Below, one piece after another: positions 35,178 to 44,376 of a stretch of 64,000 bases of DNA; within the stretch, counting starts at the first letter, position 1; every line of letters begins with the position of its first letter. The stretch is from Rhodococcus sovatensis. Lineage in GTDB: Bacteria; Actinomycetota; Actinomycetes; Mycobacteriales; Mycobacteriaceae. Below the pieces are notes generated by a model that saw nothing but the letters and a program-made list of their open reading frames with translations, searched no databases and had not been told where the DNA came from. Location of the stretch: contig NZ_CP147846.1 in the NCBI RefSeq assembly GCF_037327425.1, forward strand, positions 62,001 to 126,000, in the 5' to 3' direction. A program made the position numbers and the translations under genes.

Positions 35178-37336
35178 CAGTAACTCCACCCATTGCCAAG
35201 AAGGTACCGCTCGAGCGGACGCACCACGGCGACACGTTCGTCGACAACTACGAGTGGTTGCGTGCGAAGGAAGACCCAGAGGTCATCGCCCACCTCGAGG
35301 CGGAGAACGCATACACCGAGCAGCAGACTGCCGGCCTCGAGGAACTTCGCGGAAAGATATTCGACGAGATCAAGTCACGTACCCAGGAAACGGACCTGTC
35401 CGTTCCGACAAGAATGGGTGACTGGTGGTACTACTCGCGGACCATCGAGGGCAAGTCCTATGGCCTGCAATGCCGTTGCCCTGTTGCCTCGCCCGACGAC
35501 TGGACGCCGCCCGACCTCTCCGGTCCCGCCTCCGATGGTCACTCCGCAGGCTCCGCTCCTGCCAAAGTGCCGAACGAGCAGATTCTGCTCGATTCGAACC
35601 TCGAAGCCGAGGGGCACAGCTTCTTCTCGCTCGGCGCATTCTCCATCAGTCAGGACGGCAACCTGCTGGCGTACTCCACCGATACCGAGGGCGATGAGCG
35701 GTACACGCTGCGTTTCAAGGATCTTCGGACCGGAGAGATGCTCCCCGACGAGATCGAGAAGGTCTCTACCGGCGCGACGTGGTCGATAGACCACGGGCAC
35801 GTCTTCTACCAGACCGTCGACGAATCCTGGCGCCCGGACACCGTGTGGCGGCACAGGCTCGGCACGCCGTCCTCGGACGACGTCAAGGTCTTCCACGAGC
35901 CCGACGAGAGCTACTGGGTCGGATTCGGGTCGACCCGTAGCGAGAAGTACCTGATGATCTGGGTCGGCTCGAAGATCACCTCCGAGTGCCTCGTCCTCGA
36001 ATCCGAGAACCCCGAAGGCGAGTTCCGCGTCGTACTCCCTCGGGTTGCCGGTGTCGAGTACAGCGTCGAACACGCGGTCGTCAAGGGCGAGGATCGATTT
36101 CTGATCCAGCACAACGGATCCGTCAACGGCTGGGGAACAGAGGGGGAGAAGGCCGAGAATTTCTTGCTCGCCGACGCACCTGTCGACGACCCGTCGAATC
36201 AGACCATCCTGATTCCGCATCGCGACGATGTCCGCCTCGAGGATGTCGACGCATTCGCCGATCACCTCGTGCTCAACTACCGTCGGGAGGCGCTGACGCG
36301 ATTGGCGATCTGGCCGCTCGGAGCCGACGGCTACGGCGAGTATCGCGAGCTCGAGTTCGAGGAAGAACTGTTCGCTGTCGGGACAGGGTCGAACCCGGAG
36401 TGGAAGCAGCCATTGCTACGCATGGTGTACACCTCGTTCATCACGCCGGGGCAGGTCTACGACTACGACCTGTCGACCGGTGAGTTGTTGCTCCGCAAGT
36501 CGCAGCCCATTCTGGGTGACTTCGACGCGAACAACTATGTACAACATCGTGATTGGGCTGTGGCATCGGACGGTACGCGGATTCCGCTGTCGATCGTAGT
36601 GCGCAAGGACGTTCCGCAGGGGCCTGCTCCGACGCTGCTGTACGGCTACGGGTCCTACGAGGCGTCGATGGATCCTGGGTTCTCCGTGGCGCGGCTCTCG
36701 CTGCTGGACCGCGGGATCGTCTTCGTCGTCGCGCATGTTCGTGGGGGCGGCGAAATGGGGCGGCACTGGTACGAGAACGGCAAGACGCTGACGAAGAAGA
36801 ACACCTTCACCGACTTCGTCGCAGCGGCACAGCACCTGATCGATACGGGTCGCACGTCACCGAAACATCTGGTCGCCGACGGTGGCAGTGCAGGCGGACT
36901 GCTGATGGGCGCCGTGGCCAACCTGGCACCCGAGCTGTTCAACGGCATCCTCGCGAACGTACCGTTCGTCGACCCGCTGACCTCGATCCTCGATCCGTCG
37001 CTGCCGCTCACCGTCATCGAGTGGGACGAGTGGGGTAATCCGTTGGCGGACAGGGAGGTGTACAAGTACATGAAGTCGTACAGCCCTTACGAAAACGTCG
37101 AGGCCAAGGACTACCCGTCCATTCTGGCGATCACCTCCATCAACGACACTCGCGTTTTGTACGTCGAGCCCGCCAAATGGGTTGCAGCACTGCGAGCAAC
37201 GAAGACGGGTGACTCCGAGCTGCTGCTGAAGACCGAGATGAGTGCCGGGCACGGCGGTGTCAGTGGGCGGTACGAGAAGTGGAAGGAAGCAGCCTTCGAG
37301 TACGCCTGGATCGTGCAGCAGACCGGCGCTGCGTAA
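35174..37336 (+). CDS. ptrB: S9A prolyl oligopeptidase (oligopeptidase B-like, PtrB)
   Basis: Serine oligopeptidase that cleaves short peptides, 720 residues, cytoplasmic with no signal peptide. An N-terminal beta-propeller region is followed by the hydrolase domain: GGGEMGRHWYENG, the nucleophile in GGSAGG (Ser572), the late Asp in SINDTRVLYVEPAKW and the His in SAGHGGVSGRY. Translationally coupled to purC by a four-base overlap, a pairing also known in mycobacteria. Confidence 0.94.
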   Translation: MTVTPPIAKKVPLERTHHGDTFVDNYEWLRAKEDPEVIAHLEAENAYTEQQTAGLEELRGKIFDEIKSRTQETDLSVPTRMGDWWYYSRTIEGKSYGLQCRCPVASPDDWTPPDLSGPASDGHSAGSAPAKVPNEQILLDSNLEAEGHSFFSLGAFSISQDGNLLAYSTDTEGDERYTLRFKDLRTGEMLPDEIEKVSTGATWSIDHGHVFYQTVDESWRPDTVWRHRLGTPSSDDVKVFHEPDESYWVGFGSTRSEKYLMIWVGSKITSECLVLESENPEGEFRVVLPRVAGVEYSVEHAVVKGEDRFLIQHNGSVNGWGTEGEKAENFLLADAPVDDPSNQTILIPHRDDVRLEDVDAFADHLVLNYRREALTRLAIWPLGADGYGEYRELEFEEELFAVGTGSNPEWKQPLLRMVYTSFITPGQVYDYDLSTGELLLRKSQPILGDFDANNYVQHRDWAVASDGTRIPLSIVVRKDVPQGPAPTLLYGYGSYEASMDPGFSVARLSLLDRGIVFVVAHVRGGGEMGRHWYENGKTLTKKNTFTDFVAAAQHLIDTGRTSPKHLVADGGSAGGLLMGAVANLAPELFNGILANVPFVDPLTSILDPSLPLTVIEWDEWGNPLADREVYKYMKSYSPYENVEAKDYPSILAITSINDTRVLYVEPAKWVAALRATKTGDSELLLKTEMSAGHGGVSGRYEKWKEAAFEYAWIVQQTGAA

Positions 37337-37360
37337 AGCCTAGAGGTCAGGGCGTCCCGC

Positions 37361-37408
37361 CCAGTGGCATGGTTAAGTGCACCCAAGCGCGCTTAACCAT
37401 GCCACTGG
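37361..37408. repeat. Dispersed palindromic repeat, copy 2
   Basis: CCAGTGGCATGGTTAAGTGC and its near-perfect complement form 20-bp arms with one mismatch and an eight-base loop. It lies between convergent ptrB and the response regulator and could end both transcripts. Confidence 0.9.
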
Positions 37409-37443
37409 AGCGGAGCGACCTGGGGTGACTGGGCGCGGAGCGC

Positions 37444-38124
37444 CTACTTCCACACGTATCGAACCTGGGGGCGACCGGCTTTGCCGTACTCGGTGTTTCG
37501 GACGACCAGGCCATCGTCGGCGAGTCGCTCGAGGTAGCGCCAAGCCGTCACTCGTGACACCCCGACCAGCTTGGCGGCCTCGGAGGCGTTGAGGCCACCC
37601 GGTGCATCTCGGACGATCGCGGTGACCCCGTCCATGGTTTGCGGCGCAATACCTTTCGGCGTCGACAACCGCTCGTCCGCGGTGCGCAGGTGCGACATTG
37701 CTCGGTCTATGTCACGTTGACTCGCGGCGTTCTCGCCAGCAGGCAACGCATCATGGAATTCGCTGTAGCGTTCGAGCTTGTCACGAAACGCCGCGAAGGT
37801 GAACGGCTTCAGCAGGTACAGCACGACGCCGTGGGCGACCGCCGATCGCACCACCGACAGATCTCGCTCCGACGTGATGGCGATGACGTCGGGACTTGGA
37901 CGTAGCCCGCCGAGCGCGGCGGCGACGTCGATTCCGTTGGAGTCGGGCAGCCCGATGTCGAGAAGCACGAGGTCGATCGGCTCAGTGGCCTCGCTTGCCG
38001 CTCGGAGCGCCGCGGATCCGGTGTGGACCATCCCGACGACGGTGAACCCCGGCATGCGCTCGACGTACGTGCGGTGCGCTTCGGCGATGAGTGGCTCGTC
38101 CTCGACGATCAATACTCGGATCAC
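37444..38124 (-). CDS. CitB/DcuR-family response regulator
   Basis: Transcriptional response regulator of 226 residues. The receiver domain has IVEDEP at the N-terminus, the phospho-acceptor Asp in LVLLDIGLPDSNG, and KPF. The C-terminal half contains a helix-turn-helix (LNASEAAKLVGVSRVTAWRYL), typical of DcuR/CitB/DctR proteins. The GTG start overlaps the kinase stop (GTGA). Together they probably sense a C4-dicarboxylate or citrate and switch on the divergent symporter gene. Confidence 0.92.
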   Translation of the reverse strand: MIRVLIVEDEPLIAEAHRTYVERMPGFTVVGMVHTGSAALRAASEATEPIDLVLLDIGLPDSNGIDVAAALGGLRPSPDVIAITSERDLSVVRSAVAHGVVLYLLKPFTFAAFRDKLERYSEFHDALPAGENAASQRDIDRAMSHLRTADERLSTPKGIAPQTMDGVTAIVRDAPGGLNASEAAKLVGVSRVTAWRYLERLADDGLVVRNTEYGKAGRPQVRYVWK

Positions 38125-39743
38125 GCCGTATGCTCCGTGGGAATTTTCGCCGTCAGCACGGACCCGTACGTCACCTCGGACGTCAACGTGCCGCGATAGC
38201 GAGCCACGACCTGGGTGACAAGCGCGAGTCCGAGGCCGCGAGAGCCGGATTTGGTCGAATATCCTCGCGTCAGCGCGGTCTCGAGCACCTCGGCGGGCAT
38301 TCCGGGACCACTGTCCGATACACGGACCACTAGTTCGGACGTCGAGTCACGCACTGTTACCTCGACCCACGGCTGTTCGGACTCCTTCGACGCATCGATT
38401 GCATTATCTATCAGATTGCCGACCAGCGTGACCAATTCGCGCGGAGTCACTATTCCGGCGTGATCGAGGGCGGTGTCCTCGGTGATCGTCAGTTCGACGC
38501 CTTGCTCGGCCGCCTGGCTCACCTTGCCGAGCAGCAACGCGGCAAGCGCAGGTTCGTTCACCGACCCCATCAACCGGTCGATGAGATGTTGCGACAACTC
38601 GAGGTCCGCCGTCGCGAACTCCACGGCTTCCTGTGGACGGCCGAGCTCGACCATCGTGATGACAGCGTGGAGACGGTTCGCCGATTCGTGTGCCTGCGAT
38701 CGCAGGGACTCGGCGAAACTGCGCACCGAGTCGAGTTCGCCGATCATGCCCTGTAATTCGGTTCGATCGCGAATGGTGAGAACGTCCCCGAGCGTGCGCC
38801 CCTCCCACATCACCGGATCTTGATTGACGACCAGAACCCGGGTGTCCGTCAAGTGAAGTTCGCCACCGGAAGACATGTGCTGCAACGATTCCGGAAGATC
38901 TGCGCGACGGACCGGGCCATCCGGAAGGTCGAGCAAGCGTCTGGCCTCGTCGTTGACGATCTCCGCGGTTCCGTTCTTTCCGAACACGAGCAGGCCCTCG
39001 CTGATGGAGTGGAGAACGGCGTCGTGATGCTCGTACATGGACCGCAGTTCGTCCGGCGCCATCCCCAATGTCTGCCTGCGCAATCTCCGGCTGAGGGCCA
39101 CCGAACCGATCGCCGCGACGATGAAGGCCGCGACGACGACGCCGACGATCAGCGGCAGACCCTTCACGAACTGGTCGCTGATCTTGTCTCGCGTGACGCC
39201 GGCAGAGACGAGTCCGACGATGTCGCCGTTCACATCGGTCACCGGCGTAACCGACCGTATCGACGGGCCGAGCGAGCCGACGTACGTCTCGGTGAACGTC
39301 TCGCCCGCCAGCGCGCGGTCGATGTTGCCGCTGAACGGTTTGCCGATGAGGTCGACGGTCGTGTGCGTGAACCGGGTGCGGTCCGGCGCCATGACGACGA
39401 TGAAATCGACGCCCGTGATCATTCGGATTCGTTCGGTCTCCGGTTGCAGAACGGCACTCGGATTCTCGGATTGAATCGAGATCGGCGTCGACGGTTCGTT
39501 CGCGATACTTGCTGCTACAGCGATCACTTCGCGGCGCGTGGCTTCGTCGCTGTTGGTTCTCTCGTTGATGATCGTCAGCACGCCGCCGGCGCAGACGATC
39601 ACTGCCATGACGATCAACTGCAGGACCAGGACCTGTCCTGCGACACTCGTCGGTCGTCTTGCCACGTGCTGCCTCGTTTCGTGAACGTGCCGTGTGAACA
39701 GAATGAACGTATTCGTGACTGTCATCACGATCTCTACCAACAT
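38121..39743 (-). CDS. CitA/DcuS-family sensor histidine kinase
   Basis: Membrane sensor kinase of 540 residues: a first membrane helix (about 36-60), an extracytoplasmic PDC-type sensor domain to about 190, a second helix, a PAS domain (about 235-330, SISEGLLVFGKNG), a short SpoOB-type phosphoacceptor region (LRSQAHESANRLHAV, His in QAHE) and an HATPase domain with NLIDNAIDAS, DSGPGMP and GSRGLGLALV. Translated just ahead of its regulator. The symporter gene starts 55 bp away in the other direction, so its substrate is the likely signal. Confidence 0.92.
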   Translation of the reverse strand: MLVEIVMTVTNTFILFTRHVHETRQHVARRPTSVAGQVLVLQLIVMAVIVCAGGVLTIINERTNSDEATRREVIAVAASIANEPSTPISIQSENPSAVLQPETERIRMITGVDFIVVMAPDRTRFTHTTVDLIGKPFSGNIDRALAGETFTETYVGSLGPSIRSVTPVTDVNGDIVGLVSAGVTRDKISDQFVKGLPLIVGVVVAAFIVAAIGSVALSRRLRRQTLGMAPDELRSMYEHHDAVLHSISEGLLVFGKNGTAEIVNDEARRLLDLPDGPVRRADLPESLQHMSSGGELHLTDTRVLVVNQDPVMWEGRTLGDVLTIRDRTELQGMIGELDSVRSFAESLRSQAHESANRLHAVITMVELGRPQEAVEFATADLELSQHLIDRLMGSVNEPALAALLLGKVSQAAEQGVELTITEDTALDHAGIVTPRELVTLVGNLIDNAIDASKESEQPWVEVTVRDSTSELVVRVSDSGPGMPAEVLETALTRGYSTKSGSRGLGLALVTQVVARYRGTLTSEVTYGSVLTAKIPTEHTA

Positions 39744-39798
39744 CGTCCCTTAGCAAGGCGTGATCCAACTCACTCCATAAGTCACAAAGGACGTAACC

Positions 39799-41184
39799 AT
39801 GACTACCAGCATCGTTGCTGACGAGAACCGGAACCCGGCTCCCGAACCCAAGAAGAAGCGCGACAAGACCCACTGGCTCTACATCGCCGTGATCATCGCC
39901 GTGGTCGCCGGTGTCATCGTCGGTCTGACCGCCAAGGATTTCGCGGTCGACTTGGCGGTGCTCGGTACCCTGTTCGTCAGCTTGATCAAGATGATGATCA
40001 GCCCGGTCATCTTCTGCACCATCGTTCTTGGCATCGGTTCGGTGCGGGCCGCAGCGAGTGTCGGCAAGGTCGGTGGCCTTGCGCTCGCCTACTTCATCGC
40101 CATGTCGACCATCGCCCTCGGCATCGGCATGGTCGTCGGCAACCTGATCCAGCCCGGACAGGGTCTGAACATCGTCCCCGGAGGTGGCTCGGAGTACGCC
40201 AAGACCGCAGAGGGTGCGGGCGGCACGATGGACTTCATCGCCGGCATCATTCCGGAGAGCCTGTTGTCGTCGCTGACCGCGGGCAGTGTTCTGCAGACCT
40301 TGTTCGTCGCGATCCTCGTCGGGTTCGCGTTGCAGGCAATGGGCAAGCAGGGTGAAGGCATTCTCAAGGGAATCGGTGCAGTACAGAAGCTCGTCTTCCG
40401 CATTCTGACGATGATCCTGTGGCTCGCTCCGATCGGCGCATTCGGTGCCATTGCCGGTGTCGTCGGTAAGACCGGCTTCGACGCCGTCATCCAGCTCGGC
40501 ACCCTGATGCTGGCGTTCTACATCACCTGCTTCATCTTCGTCTTCTTCTTCCTCGGCCTGATCCTGAAGTTCGTCTCCGGCTTCTCGATCTTCAAGCTGG
40601 TCAAGTACCTGGCCCGTGAGTACCTGCTCATCGTCGCCACCAGCTCCTCCGAGTCCGCACTGCCGCGTCTGATCGCCAAGATGGAACACGTCGGCGTCGA
40701 GCGCACCACCGTCGGAATCGTCGTCCCGACCGGCTACTCGTTCAACCTCGACGGCACCGCGATCTACCTGACGATGGCCTCGATCTTCATCGCCGACGCC
40801 ATGAACATGCCGCTCTCGCTCGGCGAGCAGTTCTCGCTCCTGCTGTTCATGATCATCGCCAGCAAGGGCGCGGCGGGTGTCTCCGGAGCCGGCCTGGCGA
40901 CGCTGGCAGGTGGCCTGTCGAGCCACCGCCCCGAACTGCTCGACGGGGTCGGCCTCATCGTCGGCATCGACCGGTTCATGTCCGAGGCTCGCGCAGTCAC
41001 GAACTTCTCCGGCAACGCTGTCGCTACGCTGCTCATCGGAACGTGGACCAAGACGATCGACGCCTCCCGCGTCAAGACCGTGCTCGACGGTGGCCTGCCT
41101 TTCGACGAGGAGACCATGGTCGACGACCACCTTCCCGAAGACGACAAGCACGTCGAACTGGAGAAGACCGCCGTCAAGGCGTAG
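39799..41184 (+). CDS. dctA: C4-dicarboxylate:cation symporter (DctA-like)
   Basis: Secondary transporter of 461 residues in the DAACS family, with about eight membrane helices and re-entrant loops. Diagnostic stretches: ATSSSESALPRL (serine-rich HP1), TGYSFNLDGTAIYLTMA, SKGAAGVSGAGLATLAG, and GIDRFMSEARAVTNFSGN, which is typical of DctA rather than GltP. AAGGAC precedes the ATG. The divergent DcuSR-like pair supports dicarboxylate uptake. A clear terminator follows. Confidence 0.93.
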   Translation: MTTSIVADENRNPAPEPKKKRDKTHWLYIAVIIAVVAGVIVGLTAKDFAVDLAVLGTLFVSLIKMMISPVIFCTIVLGIGSVRAAASVGKVGGLALAYFIAMSTIALGIGMVVGNLIQPGQGLNIVPGGGSEYAKTAEGAGGTMDFIAGIIPESLLSSLTAGSVLQTLFVAILVGFALQAMGKQGEGILKGIGAVQKLVFRILTMILWLAPIGAFGAIAGVVGKTGFDAVIQLGTLMLAFYITCFIFVFFFLGLILKFVSGFSIFKLVKYLAREYLLIVATSSSESALPRLIAKMEHVGVERTTVGIVVPTGYSFNLDGTAIYLTMASIFIADAMNMPLSLGEQFSLLLFMIIASKGAAGVSGAGLATLAGGLSSHRPELLDGVGLIVGIDRFMSEARAVTNFSGNAVATLLIGTWTKTIDASRVKTVLDGGLPFDEETMVDDHLPEDDKHVELEKTAVKA

Positions 41185-41228
41185 GACCCCACCTGGTGAC
41201 GCGCACCCCCCGTCATCAGGTGTGTAGC

Positions 41229-41268
41229 AAAAGAGCGATCCTCGTACCAAGAGGGTCGCTCTTTTGTG
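41229..41268 (+). terminator. Rho-independent terminator after dctA
   Basis: A 15-bp stem, AAAAGAGCGATCCTC paired with GAGGGTCGCTCTTTT (one G-T pair), has a seven-base loop and ends in TTTTGTGTT, 45 bp after the stop. Confidence 0.9.
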
Positions 41269-41319
41269 TTCTCGCATGCCGACTCACCACATGTCGGTAC
41301 TCACAGGTAAGTTCAAGAA

Positions 41320-41826
41320 ATGACTGAAGTCCAGAATATCGGCATCAATACGCTGGGCGGTGCGCCCACCTCGCTCGATGAGTATGCAGGCAGGGCGGTC
41401 CTGGTCGTCAATGTTGCCTCGAAGTGCGGTTTGACCCCCCAGTACGCCACGCTCGAAAAGCTCGCTACCGACTACGCATCGCAGGGCCTGTCGGTTATCG
41501 GCATCCCCTGCAACCAGTTCGGTGGACAGGAGCCGGGCACCGCGGAGGAGATCGAGACATTCTGCTCCACCACCTACGGCGTCACCTTCCCGATGATGGA
41601 GAAGATCGACGTCAACGGCGAGAATCAGCACCCGCTGTACGCCGAACTCACCAAGACCGAGGATGCCGACGGCACCGCGGGAGACATTCAGTGGAACTTC
41701 GAGAAGTTCCTCATCTCTCCGGACGGTGTGGTCACCAACCGATTCCGCCCTCGCACGGAACCGGATGCGCCCGAGGTCCTCGCCGCGATCGACAAGATCC
41801 TGCCGAAGGAAACCATCGCCGTTTAG
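41320..41826 (+). CDS. Glutathione peroxidase-family thiol peroxidase
   Basis: Reduces hydroperoxides using thiols, in actinobacteria normally thioredoxin. The 168-residue protein has the peroxidatic Cys in NVASKCGLTPQY, the Gln stretch PCNQFGGQEPG and the Trp/Asn site in IQWNFEKFLI. It is a Cys-type, monomer-sized enzyme without a signal peptide. Flanked by the dctA terminator and a DUF2334 gene. Confidence 0.93.
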   Translation: MTEVQNIGINTLGGAPTSLDEYAGRAVLVVNVASKCGLTPQYATLEKLATDYASQGLSVIGIPCNQFGGQEPGTAEEIETFCSTTYGVTFPMMEKIDVNGENQHPLYAELTKTEDADGTAGDIQWNFEKFLISPDGVVTNRFRPRTEPDAPEVLAAIDKILPKETIAV

Positions 41827-41881
41827 ACGCGATCAATTCTGCCGTCGAGCCTCGTTCACCCTGGTGTGCGAGGCTCGACTC

Positions 41882-42580
41882 ATGTCAGGAGCACTGATCG
41901 TGTCGGTGAGCGGAATCAAGGACGACACCTGCGAGAACGCGGCAGAGTTCGCCCGTGAACTCGACAAGCGTGGCGTTGCGCTCTCGCTGCTGGTCGCGCC
42001 CAGGCTCAAGGACAAATATCGCCTGACACAGGACGAGAGCACGCAGGACTGGTTGCGAGGACGTCGGGATCAGGGCGATGCGATCATCCTTCATGGCTAC
42101 GACCAGGCCGCGACCAAGCGTCGTCGCGCGGAGTTCGCGACTCTGCCGCGGCACGAAGCCCGACTTCGATTGATGGCCGCCGACCGCGTCATGGAGCAGA
42201 CCGGTTTGCGTACACGGGTTTTCGCAGCGCCTCGCTGGATCGCCTCGCCCGGTGCTGTGTCCGCACTTCCGGATGCCGGGTTCCGAATGATTGCAGGGGT
42301 GACTGCAATTCACGATCTCGAATCGGGTTCGCATGTGCGAGGGCGTGTTCTGGGAATCGGTGAGGGTTTCAAAGCCGAACCGTGGTGGTGCCGCGCGCTC
42401 GTGATCGGTGCAGGGCGCACCGCGCGTCGCGGTGGATTGGTCCGACTGGCCGTGAGCGCCAAGCAACTCGGCCGCTCCGGTCCGAGACAAGCGATTCTCG
42501 ATGCTGTCGATCTCTCGCTGTACAGCGGAGCGACGCCCGGTGTGTACGAGCACGTCCGGAAGATCGGTCGGGCGGCCTAG
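41882..42580 (+). CDS. DUF2334 polysaccharide-deacetylase-like protein
   Basis: A 232-residue protein that fits the DUF2334 branch of NodB-like deacetylases: an early VSVSGIKDDTC strand with acidic residues, then DAIILHGYDQ, and FAAPRWIASPGAV. The usual metal-site His-x-x-x-His pair is not obvious, so catalysis is uncertain. ATG 41882 is chosen because the frame upstream overlaps the peroxidase gene. Confidence 0.7.
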   Translation: MSGALIVSVSGIKDDTCENAAEFARELDKRGVALSLLVAPRLKDKYRLTQDESTQDWLRGRRDQGDAIILHGYDQAATKRRRAEFATLPRHEARLRLMAADRVMEQTGLRTRVFAAPRWIASPGAVSALPDAGFRMIAGVTAIHDLESGSHVRGRVLGIGEGFKAEPWWCRALVIGAGRTARRGGLVRLAVSAKQLGRSGPRQAILDAVDLSLYSGATPGVYEHVRKIGRAA

Positions 42581-42648
42581 TCGAAGGTTCGGCTCCGCCG
42601 CTGTTCTGCCGGTGCGGCTCCGCCGCTAGTGGCCGCGGCTCCGCCGCT

Positions 42649-42692
42649 AGTGGCACGGTTAAGTGCACTCCGATGCGCTCAATCGTGCCACT
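42649..42692. repeat. Dispersed palindromic repeat, copy 3
   Basis: Arms AGTGGCACGGTTAAGTGC and GCGCTCAATCGTGCCACT enclose eight bases. Just upstream, GGCTCCGCCGCTAGTGGC-like sequence is repeated, as if the left flank had duplicated. Confidence 0.9.
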
Positions 42693-42768
42693 GGGCGGGA
42701 TGCCCGTAACAGACCGATTGGTTCCGGACGATGTTCCCTCGAGACGTGCAACGAACTCGAGGTGGCTC

Positions 42769-43410
42769 ATGAAACGACTTCTGCTCGTGGGACTCAGTGC
42801 GATTTCCCTGGTGGCATGCGCGCAGTCCGACAACGGAACGGCAACAGCTGTCTCGGAATCGTCCGCAGCACCGGGGCGGCAGAATGTCACCAAGACGATC
42901 GCGCCGTCGGTCGGAGCGCTACCCGACGTCAGCGACCAGGTTCCAGCCCTCCCACCGCAGGTTCAGATTCCTACTGTTCCGGCCGCGGAACCGGAAGCCC
43001 TTCCAGGGCCGCCCGTGGTGTGCCTGGCCCTGAAGTCTCCCGTCGTGACGGATGCAGTGGCGTCGTTGCCGCTGTATTTCGACGATGCGCCGTGGGTCGC
43101 CTACTCGATGGGCGACCCGTGCGCGTCGTTCACCTGGGTTTCCGCCACGTCGGAACGGGCAACTGCCAGCACCCCAGACCACCATCTGTTCTTCCACGAC
43201 GGCGTCTACCTCGGTACGGCGACGGCCGAGCCGTACAGATTCTCGTCGGTGGTGGGCCAGACCGTGGACACCGTGACCGTGAACTATCGCTGGCTCGTGC
43301 GCGACGAAGCATTTGCCGCCCCTGAGGGCGGACCGGTGGCAATCCGCTACCAGTGGGACGGTTCGCAGGTCATGATGCTCGATGTGCTGCCGCCCGAGGT
43401 CACCGGCTAG
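42769..43410 (+). CDS. LppP/LprE-family lipoprotein
   Basis: Secreted lipid-anchored protein of 213 residues with a short signal peptide and lipobox LVAC (Cys about 17). A Pro-rich linker leads to a C-terminal domain with GDPCASFTWV, HLFFHDGVYLGTAT and VAIRYQWDG, the conserved pattern of the LppP/LprE family of mycobacteria and relatives, whose function is unknown. The ATG has GAGG upstream. Its stop shares the bases CTAG with the stop of the convergent hydrolase gene. Confidence 0.85.
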   Translation: MKRLLLVGLSAISLVACAQSDNGTATAVSESSAAPGRQNVTKTIAPSVGALPDVSDQVPALPPQVQIPTVPAAEPEALPGPPVVCLALKSPVVTDAVASLPLYFDDAPWVAYSMGDPCASFTWVSATSERATASTPDHHLFFHDGVYLGTATAEPYRFSSVVGQTVDTVTVNYRWLVRDEAFAAPEGGPVAIRYQWDGSQVMMLDVLPPEVTG

Positions 43411-44051
43411 ATCTGTACGCTCGTTTCCTCGTCGAACGTGCGGAACTCGGTGTTCTCGTCGGCCATGTCCTTGAAACGCCCGTAGTAGATTCCGCGCGCT
43501 TGTTCGGCGACGACGGCTTGGTGGATCGGGAAGGCCGTCCGGGGTGCCACGGCGCGGAGAAACTCGATCGTCTCCGACAGCTTCGACCACGGCGCGGCGG
43601 TAGGCAGCGCGAGAACGTCGACCTTCTGCTCGGGCACGAACAGCGAGTCACCCGGATGCAGGAGCTGACCGGGATTCTCCGGGGTACCGAGCAGGTAGCC
43701 AGTGTTGTCGATCACGGGCAGTTCGGGATGGATGACGGCGTGGGTGCCGCCGACGCCCGTCACCTGGATGCCGCCGACGGAGAAGGCATCGCCCGCCTGA
43801 GTGGCCGTCCACCGCGTACCCAGCTGCGACGCCGTCATCGGGTCGGCATAGAGCGCTGCACTTGGATTGCCTTCCAGGAGAGCCGGAAGTCGTTCCAGGT
43901 CGACATGATCCGGATGCTGGTGAGTGATGAGGATGGCGTCGAGATCGGTGATTCCGTCGAACCCGTGCGAAAAATTGCCGGGGTCGAAGAGGACGGTCGT
44001 TCCGTTGAGTTCGACGAGTACACACGAATGTCCGAAGTGAGTCAGCCGCAT
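43407..44051 (-). CDS. Metallo-beta-lactamase-fold hydrolase (UlaG/YtkL-like)
   Basis: Metal-dependent hydrolase of 214 residues. It begins MRLTHFGHSCVLVE, has the metal-binding motif THQHPDHVD, then GGTHAVIHPELP and FPIHQAVV, as in the small UlaG-like branch. The substrate is unknown. ATG 44051 is chosen over a longer frame that would run towards the purS promoter region. Convergent with the lipoprotein gene and overlapping it at the stop codons. Confidence 0.87.
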   Translation of the reverse strand: MRLTHFGHSCVLVELNGTTVLFDPGNFSHGFDGITDLDAILITHQHPDHVDLERLPALLEGNPSAALYADPMTASQLGTRWTATQAGDAFSVGGIQVTGVGGTHAVIHPELPVIDNTGYLLGTPENPGQLLHPGDSLFVPEQKVDVLALPTAAPWSKLSETIEFLRAVAPRTAFPIHQAVVAEQARGIYYGRFKDMADENTEFRTFDEETSVQI

Positions 44052-44139
44052 GACTCCACAGTAAGCGCAGTTTCGCGCCTGCACGAGGTCCTGCGTAGAC
44101 TCTCCACCTGCCGGTACCTATATCTCGAGGAGCTCCCAC

Positions 44140-44376
44140 GTGGCCCGTGTTGTTGTCGACGTCATGCCCAAGGCCGAAATTCTCGACCCTCAGGGTCAGG
44201 CCATCGCAGGTGCGCTCGGACGTCTCGGCGTGGCCGGAGTGACCGATGTCCGTCAGGGCAAGCGCTTCGAGCTCGAGGTCGACGACAGTGTCGACGACGC
44301 CGAACTCGAGAAGATCGCCGAGTCCCTGCTCGCCAATACGGTGATCGAGGACTGGAAGGTAACCCGCCTCTCATGA
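44140..44376 (+). CDS. purS: Phosphoribosylformylglycinamidine synthase, PurS subunit
   Basis: Small structural subunit that bridges PurL and PurQ in FGAM synthase. The 78-residue protein has the family pattern VVVDVMPKAEILDPQGQAI, LGVAGVTDVRQGKRFELEVD and the closing VIEDWKV. The GTG start has GAGGAG upstream. The stop overlaps purQ's ATG. Confidence 0.96.
   Translation: MARVVVDVMPKAEILDPQGQAIAGALGRLGVAGVTDVRQGKRFELEVDDSVDDAELEKIAESLLANTVIEDWKVTRLS

Noticed and set aside
38404..41277. A 957-codon open frame on the minus strand opposite dctA
   Set aside because: It is antisense to a gene with clear family motifs, has low-complexity Asp/Glu/Arg composition and overlaps the sensor kinase in another frame. 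It is a GC-rich shadow frame.
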